A stretch of DNA of 64,000 nucleotides from Balanoglossus misakiensis (GCA_040954595.2 CM082581.2:1550001-1614000); one strand, 5' to 3'. Positions 34,336-46,800 are shown, counted from the stretch's first letter. Program-made: numbers and translations. The notes: generated by a model not told the origin, from the letters alone.

Positions 34336-35810
34336 GTAAGCACACCTTGCTGTATACATGCTCCATAGCTTGTTTGTAAATGCTACCTTTTCCCATCAAA
34401 TAGTGAAGTCACCCTTTTAAAATTATGGTGGTGGCAAGCCACAACTGGTTATCATGAAGAGTTGGACACCACTAATAATCATTTTAATATTTTCCAATTG
34501 GTAACCTTTATGTACCACTATCCTCAACAATTTCAGTCAACAAGATTCATATTGCGCTGTATAGCAAGGCCAAACAAATATGACTGATTGATAGGGATTT
34601 TTCTGAAAATGTGACAAAATCAACAAATAAACAATAATCAGTCACCAATCATGCATTATGTGTTATTCGAGGGAACCTGAGCGGGTCCCATAAACCTGCC
34701 AACCCATGCTAGCCATGACTTTACAAATGTTTCCGTCATACTATGCAGAAAATTCTGGCTGCCTTAAATAGGTTTTTCACTTTGCGCTAGGTGTCAAATC
34801 TCATTGCATTCTGGGCGGAAAGTCCATAACCAACTGTAGTAAGAGATAGAAGAAATGATATGTTTACTGTATTTCATGACTTCCTTCGGTCAAACATTTC
34901 TGTCTCGGTAGTTAGCATATTAAACTTTTTTTCACTTTTGCTATTTTTTCTGTTAAAAAGTTCAAGAATGACCCATCATCATTTTAGCTTATGAACTCCC
35001 ATTTCTTTAACATGGCAAAAATCGGCCATCTTGAAATTATCGACCGTATGAGATTTTCATCACTCATTTAGGGTAGCTTAAAACGTGTTTAAAGTAGGGA
35101 GAATTGTATAGGCAAGACTTGGGCTGTAAATTTGATGAAATAGCTACATGACTATTGTTCACAAGCAGCTGACTGTACTGTAAGACTGGAAGTGTTGTGT
35201 ACATATTTTACATATTCAATATTTGTAATTAGACCATGTCATGTATATCTTGGGGATTGCTCGATCACAATGTCTCTGCTGGTACAATGTCCTTTTAACA
35301 TGTTCAGTAATATGGTAGTAATTGTAAGTTTGTGTGCGGCATTTGTAAATTATTTACAATTTATAAATTATTTTGTAAGTTTCTTCATTCTCAAATTGCT
35401 TGCCTAACGTACTGCATTAACATTTAAATTTTGGTATGATTTTGAGTAGACTTTTTGTTTCAAAATTATTTTTGACACTTTTGGGTGATATGATTTTACA
35501 TGGAAAATCTGATTTCCCTGTAATTCGGTTGACAGGATTTTCATCATATCTCTAAATCATGAAGTACATGTATCAGACTTGCATCAGGCCCCCAAAATTC
35601 TAGTCGCCTTTGGCAAGTAATATTAGCCATTGATCTGGGAAAGTTACAAAAATGTGTTGTCCAAGGACGTTGAAGGTACATGTGGTTTTTACACTTGCTG
35701 CATGTTTATAATTTGCAATAGAAATAGACACTCAGTGCCAGCCCACTATCCCGTCTCTTTATTGCTGACTTGTATGTATGTACGTATGTACGCATTTTAT
35801 CAGAATTATT

Positions 35811-37145
35811 AGGTCCCATTTGGTATATGTATTTATACCATGGTACCTTACGGGATCAGTTGCACCTGTATGTATGGATGTTTGTATGTCCATCAACATC
35901 AAACATTTGGAAACTACTGGCATTTCACCTTGATATTTAATGTGCAGACACGGCAGTAGATGGGAGTTTGTCTAAGTGAAGTTGTCATTGCCAAAATATG
36001 CAAATTAGCTGGGAAAGTGTCAAATTCGTCAAAACTTGGGAACTCAACAACTACTGGGCAAATTGCTTTCAAAATTGATAATTGGTATGCATGTACCTTA
36101 TGGTATCCTCTCACAATTCTACATGTTGTGAGCTAATAATGTGAATTTTCTATTTTTAAGCATTTTTTTTGTCTCTTTCCACATTGTCGGTAAAAACCTA
36201 CTTTTCTGGAATTGATCAGCTGACTTGTTTGAAATTTATTATGAAGCTTCATAGGTGATCTGAGTTACCAACCATAGTTTTGTTTAAATTGTTGCCAAAA
36301 ATTGCGTATTTATAATTTTGGAGCAATTTTTAGGTCCCATTTGGTTTATGTACATATATACGATTGGGACCTTATGGAATCAGTTGCATTTGTATGTATG
36401 AGTGAATGGATGAAAACCGCTGGGCATATCACTTCCATATTTAGTGTGTAGATGCAGGCGGGGCTGTAGATGGGATTTTGTTCAAATGAAATTGTCATTG
36501 CCAAAATATTACCTGTGTAAATGTGAAATTGGTCAAAAGTCAGAAACTTGACAACCACTGGTCAGATTGGTATGTCAATGAACCCCATACAGTCCTGTAT
36601 GTTGTGAGCTAATATTATGAATTTTCTAATGTTTATTAATTTTTTTTGTCTTTTTCCACATTATTGGTAAAAAAAATCTTCACTTCTGAAAGCGATAGTC
36701 CGACTCCTTCGAAATTTAGTATGAAGCTTCCTATGGGTGGTCCGAGTTACCATATTTTTTGTTCAGATTGTTGTAAAATAGGCATATTTATAATTTTGAG
36801 CAATTTTGCCAATAAAGGTCAGAATGCTTTGCAATTTGGTAGGCAGATTCCCAGGGGTAACCCAAGGAAGATGTCATAAAAATGGTTAAAACTGCGTGCT
36901 TGTGTTATTGGGGATATTTTTTGCAATCTTTGTCAAAAACTGTTTTCTGTTAAACCGTTCAAACCCTTGTCAGATTGCTTTGAATTTTGGCAGGAATGTT
37001 CCTTGTAGTGATTGAAGTAAGATGGTGTACAATTATAGAGATGTTTGCATATTTGTGTTTTTGCCACTTTTGAACAAATGTGTTTTTCTTTGAAACTGCT
37101 TTTTTGATGGCTTTGAAATATGGTAGGAATATTCCTAGGGGTAAC
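35811..37145. repeat. Hairpin-headed diverged repeats (family R2), copy A cluster
   Basis: Two heads (35,811 and 36,331) begin AGGTCCCATTTGGT and fold with a following ACCATGG(T/G)ACCTTA-like stretch. A GTATG-rich microsatellite follows. Next comes a body with CTTGGAAACTACTGG, GATATTTAGTGTG, ATTGTCATTGCCAAAATAT, TGTATGTTGTGAGCTAAT. Then come ~130-bp diverged units built on CAGATTGCTTTGAAATTTGG, AGGGGTAACCCAAG and GCATATTTATAATTTTG. No protein-coding frame survives. Confidence 0.7.
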
Positions 37146-37154
37146 CCAATTTTT

Positions 37155-38340
37155 AGCTCACCTGAAAATCACGTGAGCTTATAGTTTAGCGATGTCTGTG
37201 TATGTGTGTGTCTGTCTGTATACCCGATATCTCAAGAACCGCTGAACCGATTTCAACCAAATTTAGTACACAGGTTCAGATATCATATGGCAAGAACTGA
37301 AAAGGTTTTGGTGGGTGTGGCTTTGATATTAATGAAGTTATTAAAGTTTTAATTTTTCTATTACATGGTTGTCTATGAGAGCTTTCGTTAATGCTGCATA
37401 TATGACCAGTGGAAACGATAGTTTGAGGAGATCGACTGTTTGAGGGCGCTGTGAAATGAGACATTCCTGGCGATATTGCCGTGGTTCTGTCCATGCTCAG
37501 ACGCTGTACCCGTCGTTACGAATAACTTCCCTACGTGAATCCACAAGGAAGCTAACGTTGTTTAGTTGCTTCATAGAGCGTAAATTGTTAATCTACAGGA
37601 CCGTCAGACGAATACTCTTTTCAAATGAAGTTTGAAACTACTTACGAGTAAGTTAGTGGAGACAATATGGCGGATAGTTGGCGTGCAGCCGAATCCGCGT
37701 TATGACTATGACGTGACCCATTCATCAAGACAAACCGTAAATGATTCACGCATATTGTGGTCCTCACGCAGTCAATCTCAAAATGTCACCAGGCTTTCTA
37801 TTTGTCTATTGTTCAGAGAAAAATAACATGGCGGTTGATCACACTCAACAGTAAAATCCGTTTTGTGTGTTTATAGACAGTCTGTTATCGCCAATACTAT
37901 ATAGCGATTGCTAGATGGCCTACCCAATATGTGATCGAGCGAGAATGATAACATTGAATGTCTGTTCAGATCTCATTCCGTACGTCATACGTCAACATTT
38001 CGATTTCGATTTAATCCATTCATAAAGAATTTAGAGAAAGTCGTCTTGAATTGTGACCCCGACTATCAATTAGTTTACGATGATTTTTTGGCGACGGAAT
38101 ACACGAGACGCCATTGCATAACTACGTCAGCTGGACTTCCAAGGTTACCATTTTGTGTGTATGGAATCTTATCACAGAGCCTACGTACTTTGACAATATG
38201 CCATGCTATATCAATGACGCCCCAGAAAATTTGTCAAAAAATGAATTTGTCTTCTCATGGTGGTGCAATATATTTTAATGTCTATTTTGAGGTTGATTTT
38301 GGTTTTTGGCTAACATGTATATAAATGTCAGCTTATAGCA
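37155..38340. repeat. Second hairpin-headed repeat (AGCTCAC type) and flank
   Basis: AGCTCAC...GTGAGCT at about 37,156-37,180 forms a short stem. It is followed by a TGTG/TGTC tract and CTCAAGAACCGCTGAACC then GATTTCAACCAAATTTAG. The same head-microsatellite-body plan is familiar from repeats of bivalve genomes. The remaining sequence to 38,340 shows no gene. Confidence 0.55.
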
Positions 38341-39200
38341 TAAGTTGGTGTCCGTCGGCTATGTATGTCTGTATGTGTGCCTCATACAGAATTATGTATT
38401 TTGTGAATGGATCAGTTTCGTCTTAATGTATTGATGTATGTATGTGTATGTCCATCAACATCAAAAACTTGAAACTACTGATATTTAGTGTGTACATAGA
38501 AATTGTTATTGCGAAAAAATGCATACTGGTATTAACTGGAAAAATGTTCAAATAGTCAAAATTGAAAAACTTAATAACAGCGGATCAGATTAAGTTAAAA
38601 ATTGGCGTGCATTGGTGTGCAAGTACTTTGGGAAGACCTCGTATGATTTTGTTCAGGTGGAGTCAGTATCTGGCGTTTCCTATTTTTTATGAATTTTTTG
38701 GGGAATTTTCTGCAGTTTTGTTAAAAAAAAATTTTCTCTGAAATTACATGTCCAATTGATTGGAAACTTGGTATGGAGGTTCATAGGGCTTACCTGAATC
38801 ACATTTGTGCAAACGGTGGTGAAATTTGCAAAAATGCATTTTTGGGCAATATTTCCTGTTTTTGCCAAAAAATCCAATCCTGTGAAATGTAGGTGCAATT
38901 GTTTTGATACTTTGTATTTGGGTTTCTAGGGGTGATCTCAGTCAGATATGATCAAATTGTAATGAAATTTGCATAATTGTATTTTTTGGGAATTTCTGCA
39001 GGGTTTGGCCAAATAGTCTTCGGTAATACCACAAGTCCAATTGGTTGGAAACTTTGAATGGGAATTCATATATGTGATATCAGTCAGATTTGTCTGAATT
39101 TCCTGTTGTTTGCCAAAATGTCTTCCTTATTGAAACTTGTTAAAGAGGTTCTTAGGCATGAACAGAAATCAGATTTGTTGAAATCTGGTGAAATATTCAT
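38341..39200. repeat. Diverged R2-type repeats
   Basis: Headless copy with the TATGTATGTGTATGTCC tract, CATCAAAAACTTGAAACTAC and ATTGCGAAAAAATGC. Three or four ~130-bp units follow (CCAATTGATTGGAAACTTGG, GGCTTACCTGAATCAC, AATTTGCAAAAATGC). From 39,200 to 39,706 I see no feature beyond the direct repeat ACACCCAACTTAGA at 39,667-39,702. Confidence 0.6.
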
Positions 39201-39745
39201 ACTTTTTGGTATATTTCTTGCCATTTTTGATCAAAGAGTTTTAGAATTCCATAGACTTATTATTTTTATGCAGTTCAGGATGGGGTACATGACTCATAAC
39301 CCCTTACAAAAATTGACAAGGCAACAATTCCACAAACATGTTTACATTTCACAATGGTGCAACACACAACCCTTACACCATATACACTATAAACCAAAAT
39401 GGTTTAAAACTGGTTTTTCTAATCTTGTTATTCTGTCAACCAATCACAGTACTGCACGTGAGCATATTCAGTTAATATCTGGTTCCTGATTGCTTTGGAA
39501 GTTAGTTAACAATTTCATAACACATGTACATGTATGTGCAACTTTGATTAAATTCTGGTTGTCAATATTTAGGTAGTTTGTTGTAAATTTCTTTGTTTTT
39601 GGATAGCAAATCTTTTTAACCAATTGCTCAGTTTCTTTGAAAGTTACTGTTAACAAGGAGAGTTAGTACACCCAACTTAGACTTTTACACCCAACTTAGA
39701 GCTACTATGACTGGTTACTAACTTCTATATCTATTTGATTCACAG

Positions 39746-39820
39746 ATGCTGCCTGAAATTGTCTGCATTTCAACTCGGGATTCTCTTCCTCGTCTGGGGC
39801 GAGTTTAAGACCGCTCAATG
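39746..39820 (+). other. Exon-like unit B1 (75 bp)
   Basis: Same borders as A1 (TTTGATTCACAG, GTAAGCATG) and the same open frame, CCLKLSAFQLGILFLVWGEF then KTAQ. The one replacement change is Arg to Trp; the other three changes are silent. Confidence 0.5.
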
Positions 39821-40264
39821 GTAAGCATGACTTGCTGTATATTTGCTTTTATCGGGCGTGGCACAACCGAAACAATAGGAAACAATGTATGTCTACGAAC
39901 TAATTTACACCTTCCAGTTATCAATACTTTTTTCCTTCGAATTCTAGCCTCGATTGCCTGTGATATGATCGTGATGACATGAATTAAATGGTCAAGTTCA
40001 AATCTTCATGTGAAGCATAAATTAAATTTGGATGCATTTCCTTAACCATATAGCTAGAAATTACTCCCATACCAATACACGGGGAGATACCGTAATTTTG
40101 GCTGAAAGTGTGCTAGTCCAACACTATGCTTCATCAAACTGGCTAAGAGATCTATTATTATATATAGACACATGAAGGAAAGTAATGTTGTTTATAGTGA
40201 AATAAAACAATACCTTAGGCCACAAAGAAAAATATAGATCACGACACAAACAGGCTGGAGTTTT

Positions 40265-40887
40265 TTTCAAAAATGTGTGCATAAGATCATATTGGCCCAT
40301 GGTAATCAAAGCCAAAGCAGCCCAGTTCCAAATTCGAAACTCAGCTCAGTACCAGAAACTTGCTCAAAGCTACCAAATGCACAGAAAGTTTTGAGAATCT
40401 AGATGAAAAATCACCAAGCGACTAGTGCGCTTGTCTATGTTCAATGTGTCTTCCCTGGTAACAACATGTACTTCTGCCACCATGCCATGAGATATACTGA
40501 CAGCCACGTTTGAAACATTTTAGTATACTGATATTCAAAGTTTAAATGTAAAGGATTACTTTTCTATAGTAAAATAAATGTTTTATAATTGCCAACAATT
40601 TACATTCTTGCGCTAATCAGTTGTATGAAAAGTGAGGTGGATCAAATGTAAGTTTCATTTTCACAACAAACATTAAGAAATCATTGTACAGTGTTACGTA
40701 GATGTCAAAGTGTGTGTACACCTGTCGTTTACAGATATGATGTCAGTTTCACTTGTCACCTAACTGCCATGTTTGTGGTATACCCATGTGGACCACTTTA
40801 CTGCAGTACTGATGTAAATGGAGTTTCAAGATCGCTGTTACAGATTTCTCTGATTCGTATTCCACGTACATTATCGCAGCACAGTCT
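40265..40887. other. Insertion specific to copy B
   Basis: The text AACAGGCTGGAGTTTTTTTC is followed by ~620 bp absent from copy A before TCTGACCCTATATTATACC resumes. I found no terminal repeats or gene, so it may equally be a deletion in copy A. Confidence 0.55.
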
Positions 40888-40997
40888 GACCCTATATTAT
40901 ACCATGTTTTGCATATTTTCACTAATTAGTATGGCCCAAATAATTCTAAAGCAAGGTTGATTGGTTACTAATTGATAAGCATATATTTGATTCACAG

Positions 40998-41070
40998 TCT
41001 TAAACACAGCATTTCAACGTATGCCGGAGGAGGAAGAGAATACCTAGGCCTGATCCAAGACCGCTTTCCG
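40998..41070 (+). other. Exon-like unit B2 (73 bp)
   Basis: Identical base for base to A2, with the same acceptor and donor. The surrounding intron differs by substitutions and small gaps (for example ATTAATATTTGC against ATTGATAAGC just upstream of the acceptor). Confidence 0.5.
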
Positions 41071-41504
41071 GTAAGCACAACTTGCTGTATACATGCTCCA
41101 TAGCTTGTTTGTAAAGGCTACCTTTTCCCATCAAATAGTGAAGTCGCCCTTTCAAAATTATGGTGGTGGTAAGCCACAACTGGTTATCATGGAGAGCCCC
41201 ATATAAACTTACCAGCCCACGCTAGCCATGACTTTACAAATGTTTCCGTCATACTATGCAGAAAATTCTGGCTGCCTTAAATAGGTTTTCACTTTGCGCT
41301 AGGGGGTCAAATCACATTGCATTCTGGGCGAAAAGTCTACAACCCACTGTAGTAAGAGGTGGAAGAAATGATACATTTTGTGTATTTCATGCTTTGGTCA
41401 AACATGTCTGTCTCCGTAGTTAGCATATTAAACTCATTAAATGTTTTTCACATTTTGTTATTTTGTCTGTTATGACCCATTATCACTTTAGCTTTAGCTT
41501 AGGC

Positions 41505-42050
41505 TCCATTCACAAACACCTCTGGATGGGGGGGGGGGGAAATTCAATTTTTTTACTGCTAATTTTCACATGCCCCCCCCCCCCCTGTACACAACCCGAA
41601 ATATTTTCAAATCCCCCACCCCCTTCTGAACTGCCAAAATTTTAAAATCCCCCCCCATTTTCTTTCACAGAGCAAAACACATCACTTATCTATCTTGTAA
41701 AAAAGAAAAACAGCGCTCCCATGAAAAGACTTTGAAACTGATGTTTCCCCTCATCAGTGGGTATTAAAACTGAACATGGTTTTTATTTTTTAAGTATTTG
41801 TATTCTGTGTTGGGAGACATTGTAAACCGGGAATTGAAGGGGGTGGGTGTGGGAAGGGGTGTCCCCCTCCCACGTAAGAAAATTTTATAAAATACAGAGC
41901 TCAAAGCTGCATTTTTATGAACCCGGCAAAAGCAAATTAACTCAACTACCAGTATGTTGGGGAGGATAAATTTAACCGTCGCCGCTCAAAGTTATCATGG
42001 GGTGGGGGCAAGTCCCCTGACATGGGACACTAGATAAACCAGTTAATGAT
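41505..42050. repeat. Poly-G/poly-C bearing repeat block
   Basis: A G-run at 41,528-41,537, C-runs at 41,574-41,585 and 41,651-41,657, and G-rich stretches at 41,838-41,860 and 41,998-42,006. Present in copy B only. Possibly a decayed non-autonomous element; no clear ends seen. Confidence 0.45.
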
Positions 42051-42634
42051 TGAAAGGTGTTGATGAAATAGCTACATGCCTATTGTTAACAAGCAGCTGA
42101 CTGTACTGAAAGAATGGAAGTGTTGTGTACCTATTTTACATATTCAATATTTGTAATTAGACTATGTCATGTATATCTTGGGGATTGCTCGATCGCAATG
42201 TCTCTGCTGGTACAATGTCCTTTTAACTTGTACAGTAATATGGTAGTGATTGTAAGTTTGTGTACGGCATTTGTAAGTTATTTTCAATTTATAATTTTTT
42301 TGTAAGTTTCTTCATTCTCAAATTGCTTGCCTAACGTACTGCTTTAAAATTTAAATTTTGGTATGATTTTGAGTAGACTTTTTGTTTCAAAATTATTTTC
42401 GACACTTGACATTTTTGGGTGATATGATTTTACATGGAAAATCTGATTTCCCTGTAATTCGGTTGACAGGATTTTCACAATATCTCTAAATCATGAAGTA
42501 CATGTATCAGAATTGCATCAGGCCCCCAAAATTCTAGTCGCCCTTGGCAAGTAATATTAGCCATTGTTGTCCAAGGACGTTGAAGGTACAATTGGTTTTT
42601 AAACTTACTATGTAGGCATTTTATCAGAATTATT

Positions 42635-43745
42635 AGGTCCCATTTGGTGCAGGTATATGTATTTATACCATGGGACCTTATAGGATCAGTTGCACCTGTA
42701 TATATGGATGTCTGTATGGATGTTTGTCTGTATGTCTATCAATATCAAACACTTGGAAACCACTGGCATGTGACCTTGATATTTAGTGTGGAGATGCAGG
42801 CAGGGCATTAAGTGGGAGTTGTCAAAATGAACTTGTCATTGCCAAAATATGCAAATTAGCTGGGAAAGTGTCAAATTCGTCCAAACTCGGGAACTCGACA
42901 ACTACTGAGCAAATTGCTTTCAAAATTGAAAATTGGTATTCCTGTAAGTTATGTTAACCTCACACAGTTCTATATGTTGTGAGCTAATGTGAATTTTCGA
43001 TTTTTTATGTATTTTTTGTCTCTTTCCACATTATCGGTAGAAAATCTGCTTTTCTGGAATTGATCAGCTGACTTATTTGAAATTTAGTATGAAGCTTCAT
43101 AGGTGATCTGAGTTATCATAGTTTTGTAAGGTCCCATTTGCTTTACCATGGGACCTTATGATATCGGTGGATGTATGTATGTATGTCTGTATGTCCGTCC
43201 ACATCACAAACTTGAAAACCGCTGGGCATATGACCTCGATATTTGGTGTGTAGATGCAGGCCAGGCTGAAGATTGGAGTTTGTTCAAATGAAGCTGTCAT
43301 TGCCAAAAATATGCAAATTAGCTAGGAAAATGTGAAATTGGTCAAAACTCAAACTCAACAACCACTGGTCACATTCATTTGAAAATCAGTATGCATGTAC
43401 CTTATGTCTACCTCAAACAGTCCTGTATGTTTTGAGCTAATATTATCGATTTTTAATTTTTTATGCCAAAAATCTTTTATGCATTTTTTGTATTATTCCA
43501 CATTATTGGTAAAGAAATCATCATTTCTTAAAGTTATAGGCCTCATTCTTTGAATTTTAGTATGAAGCTTCTAATGGTTGTCTGAGTAACCAAAGTTTTG
43601 TTCAAATTGTTGAAAAATTTGCATATTTTAATTTTGAGCAATTTTTGCCACTTTTGGTCATTTTTTTTTCTTTAAAACTGCATGCCAGATTGATTTGGTA
43701 GGCATATTCCTAAGGGTAAACTGAGTAAGATGTTGTAAAAATGTT
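42635..43745. repeat. Hairpin-headed repeats R2, copy B cluster
   Basis: Heads at 42,635 and 43,131. The second has a perfect 9-bp stem, AGGTCCCAT with ATGGGACCT. Bodies match those at 35,811-37,145 (TGTCATTGCCAAAATATGC, AAATTAGCTGGGAAAG, TGTATGTTGTGAGCTAAT). Confidence 0.7.
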
Positions 43746-44169
43746 TTAGTATATATTGTGTTATTGGGGAAGGGGGGGGGTTACTCAAACATTTATAACA
43801 CCCAGCAACTTTTGGTACTGGCAGGGTTTGTCCTCCAATGATTTCAACATCCTGCTAGGAATACAACCTCTCCTCAACTTTATAAATATAGGGCATGACA
43901 TTGCAGGTTTTTTGAGAACACTGTTTAAAATAACCCTCATCAAGGCTGTTAACTTATTTAGACAGACTATTATCCAGAATGAAATGAAACATGGATGCAA
44001 TAAAAAGATCTTGTGCAATAAAAACCAAGTTGATCATAACAATTATTTGCTAAGTACAACATGTACATCACTAATAGAAGTTATGGCTATAAGCATAAAC
44101 CTGTTTGTTTTGCTATCTTCACTATTCATATTATCTGACTATATTAATACATTTGCAAGCATACTGTTT

Positions 44170-44791
44170 CAGACATAGCGAATTTGATAAACATCTACAA
44201 ATATATTTTTACCTGTTGAAGTTATCAAAATCCAGACACTTAACAAAAGGACATTTTTCATCCCCTCTATAGATTGATAGTCTAACATAGCAGGCAATCT
44301 GTTTTTAACAACTGCAGAAGCCTTCATAAAAAGTTGTTGGCCAGAATGAAAGCTTAGGGGGACGTAGGATTTCCTACTTTTTAGGTTATTTTTTCTATGG
44401 CCCCAAAAAGCTATGACAAAAAATTGATGACCCCCTTGGAATTTATAATTCCCCCCCCCCCCTATCATACCCTGTCCATATTCTTATAAATGTCGATAAA
44501 TGCCATACAGTCCTGTATGTTTTGTTTTGAGCTAATATTATGAATTTTCTATTTTTATTGTTTTGTCTTTTACTGCATTATTGGTAAAGAAAAATCTTCC
44601 TTTCTGAAAGCCATAGTTTTTGTTCAAATTGCAAATTGTTGTGAAATTGGTATATTTATAATTTTGAGCAATTTTGTAATTTTTGCTCAGAATGCAGATT
44701 CCTAGGGGGGTAACCCAAGTAAGGTGTTGTAAAAGAATTGTTTAAAAAATAAAAATATATTTGTAGATGGTTATCAAATTCGCTGTGTCTG
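44170..44791. repeat. 41-bp inverted repeat pair with ~540-bp spacer
   Basis: 44,170-44,210 (CAGACATAGCGAATTTGATA...) and 44,751-44,791 are reverse complements at 39 of 41 positions. The spacer holds a C-run (about 44,450-44,462) and an R2-type body. It lies in the block that copy B has gained relative to copy A. Confidence 0.8.
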
Positions 44792-45139
44792 AAAGCGCTT
44801 GTCAGATTGCTTTGAACTTTGACAGGAATGTTCCTTGTAGTGATTTAAGTAAGATGGTGTACAATTATAGTGATTTTTGCATATTTGTGTTTTTGCCACT
44901 TTTGAACAAATGTAGTTTTGTTTAACCCCCATCTTACCCTATCCATATTCAAATAAATATGAAAAGAAATTTCTCACAGATATTATTTACTTTGATAATA
45001 CTATCATTTGTGCAACAACTAATCAATCAAACAGTCAATAATCATAAATTGGGAGTTCAAAAATATCTATAAGGGAGATTTAAAACCCCGTTAGCAACAA
45101 CTGTTTGCCATGTTTTCAGTATTAATGTTTTGTGTAGCT

Positions 45140-46800
45140 TCTGCAGTTTTTAGGTCCCATATGGTATGTACCATGGGCCTTATGGAATCAGTTGCGTCTG
45201 TATTTATGTATGGATGTACTGTATTTTCGCGAGTTAAATTTTTCGCGATATCGAGAGAGGCCACTGTTTCGCGAGTATTAATTTTCGCGTTCTCTTATTT
45301 CATTCACTGCATCGTTATCTTCAAAAACAATTTACGCGACTTTTTATTTTCACGTTATTTTGGCTCTCGCGTATTTGGCGAAAATTAATTGCTCGCGAAA
45401 ATAAAGTGTTTTACAGTATGTCTGTCTGTTTGTATGGATGTATGTCTGTATGTCCGTCCACATCTAAAACTTGAAAACCGTTGTGCATATCACCTCGATA
45501 TTTGGTGTGCAGATGCAGGCTGGGCTGTAGATTGGAGTTTGTTAACATGAAAATGTCATTACCAAATATATGCAAATTAGCTGGAAAATGTGAAATTGGT
45601 CAAAACTCGCAAAATTCAACAACTGCTGGTCAGATTGATTTGGAAATTGGTATGCAAGTACCTTATGCCTACCTCATACAGTCCTGTATGTTTTGAGCTA
45701 ATTTTGATTTTCTATTTTTGATGCATTTGTTTGTATTTTTCAACATTATTGGTAAAAAATCTTCATATGAATCTAAAATTACCGTCGAATCATCCAGTGT
45801 GAGTTAGCACTGTAATTAGCAAAAGTTATAAATCCACAGTTACCCAGCAAATTTGATATAATGCTTCACATAGGTATTGGTTTTGAACATCCTTCAGAAA
45901 GGGTATGAATATTTTAAAATTTTTACTGTTGCAACCCAGACTAGTTTATTTCTGAATAAACAGAGAAATGACAACCGGATAGATTATTCTTCTGTACTAA
46001 AGACATATGCAGACACAAGAAATAGTCTGAACATTTTCAGTACATTACTAAAACAGTGTCGGTACATTGTACTATAAACTGAGGAAGATTAGTGACTATT
46101 GTTTGCCAAAAATGGTCCCAAGTCATTTCTCAAGCATAGCAGAATAGTAGCTTTGAGTAGCAAAGTGTGATGATTTAAAATGTAAAAAGACAACACCAAT
46201 CTCTAGCTCTGCTCTCAGCACTGCAAAAGTTATCTGACAGGTAGATAGATGTTCAGTCATCCTATGTCTGTCAACATTTTTCTTTTCTGAAATCACTGGC
46301 GCAAGTGCTTTTAAAATTGGTGTGCAGGTTTCTTGGGGTGGCGAAGTAATGTGTGTTCAAATTGTGTTGAATTCTGCATATTTGTAGTTTGGAACAAGTT
46401 TTTTGCTGTTTTTGGAAGAAAAAAGCTAAGCTCGTAGATTACTTTGACTATGCAGGTTTCTAGGTATGACACAAGTTGTTTCTTCAAAATATGGTGAAAT
46501 TTGCATATTTGGGGGGAAATTTTCTCTGAAATTTAGTATTGATCTCCCTGAGGTATGTGACATAATCTGTAATTTTGTATTTTGGAGACAGTTGCCTTTT
46601 TGTACAAACAAAAAATCTTGTCAGAATATGCATGTCTGATTGCCATGTCCACAGGGGTGATCTACTTTTATTTACATTATAACCGAATCTGTAAAGTTTT
46701 CATAATGATCTTTAAAATAGGTACGTCTAATTGTTTTGATCTTTGGTATGAATTGTCCCTTGGTGATCTTAGTCAATGCTTTTGAAATTCCGCTGAATAT
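45140..46800. repeat. R2-type diverged repeats
   Basis: Head at 45,152 (AGGTCCCATATGGTATG then TACCATGGGCC), microsatellite, body, then diverged units to about 46,800 (TTGGTGTGCAGGTTTC, GGTGAAATTTGCATATTTG). A MITE sits in the microsatellite at 45,217-45,418. Two open frames inside (45,877-46,077 and 46,867-47,058) show no gene features. Confidence 0.6.
45217..45418. mobile_element. TA-flanked MITE with CGCG-rich termini (copy 1)
   Basis: TA at 45,217-45,218 and 45,417-45,418. The ends read CTGTATTTTCGCGAG and CTGTAAAACACTTTATTTTC then GCGAG on inverted reading. Removing the element with one TA restores GGATGTATGTCTG, the microsatellite seen intact just downstream at 45,434. TA duplication fits the Tc1/mariner superfamily. 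Confidence 0.8.

Larger units (their letters stand above)
33225..36960 (+). repeat. Segmental duplication, copy A
   Basis: Matches 39,707-44,930 in the same order and orientation: GACTGGTTACTAACTTCTAT, exon-like unit 1, exon-like unit 2, the TTCCGTCATACTATGCAG stretch, the GATGAAATAGCTACATG stretch, then the hairpin-headed repeats. Offsets drift from 6,482 to about 7,000 because of insertions and deletions. Copy A alone carries the MITE at 33,574 and about 230 bp near 34,460-34,690. Confidence 0.9.
39707..44930 (+). repeat. Segmental duplication, copy B
   Basis: Second copy of 33,225-36,960. It lacks the MITE (single TTAA at 40,042-40,045). It has gained about 620 bp at 40,265-40,887, a poly-G/poly-C-bearing block at 41,505-42,050 and a block at about 43,770-44,790. 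It has lost about 230 bp near 41,200. Confidence 0.9.
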
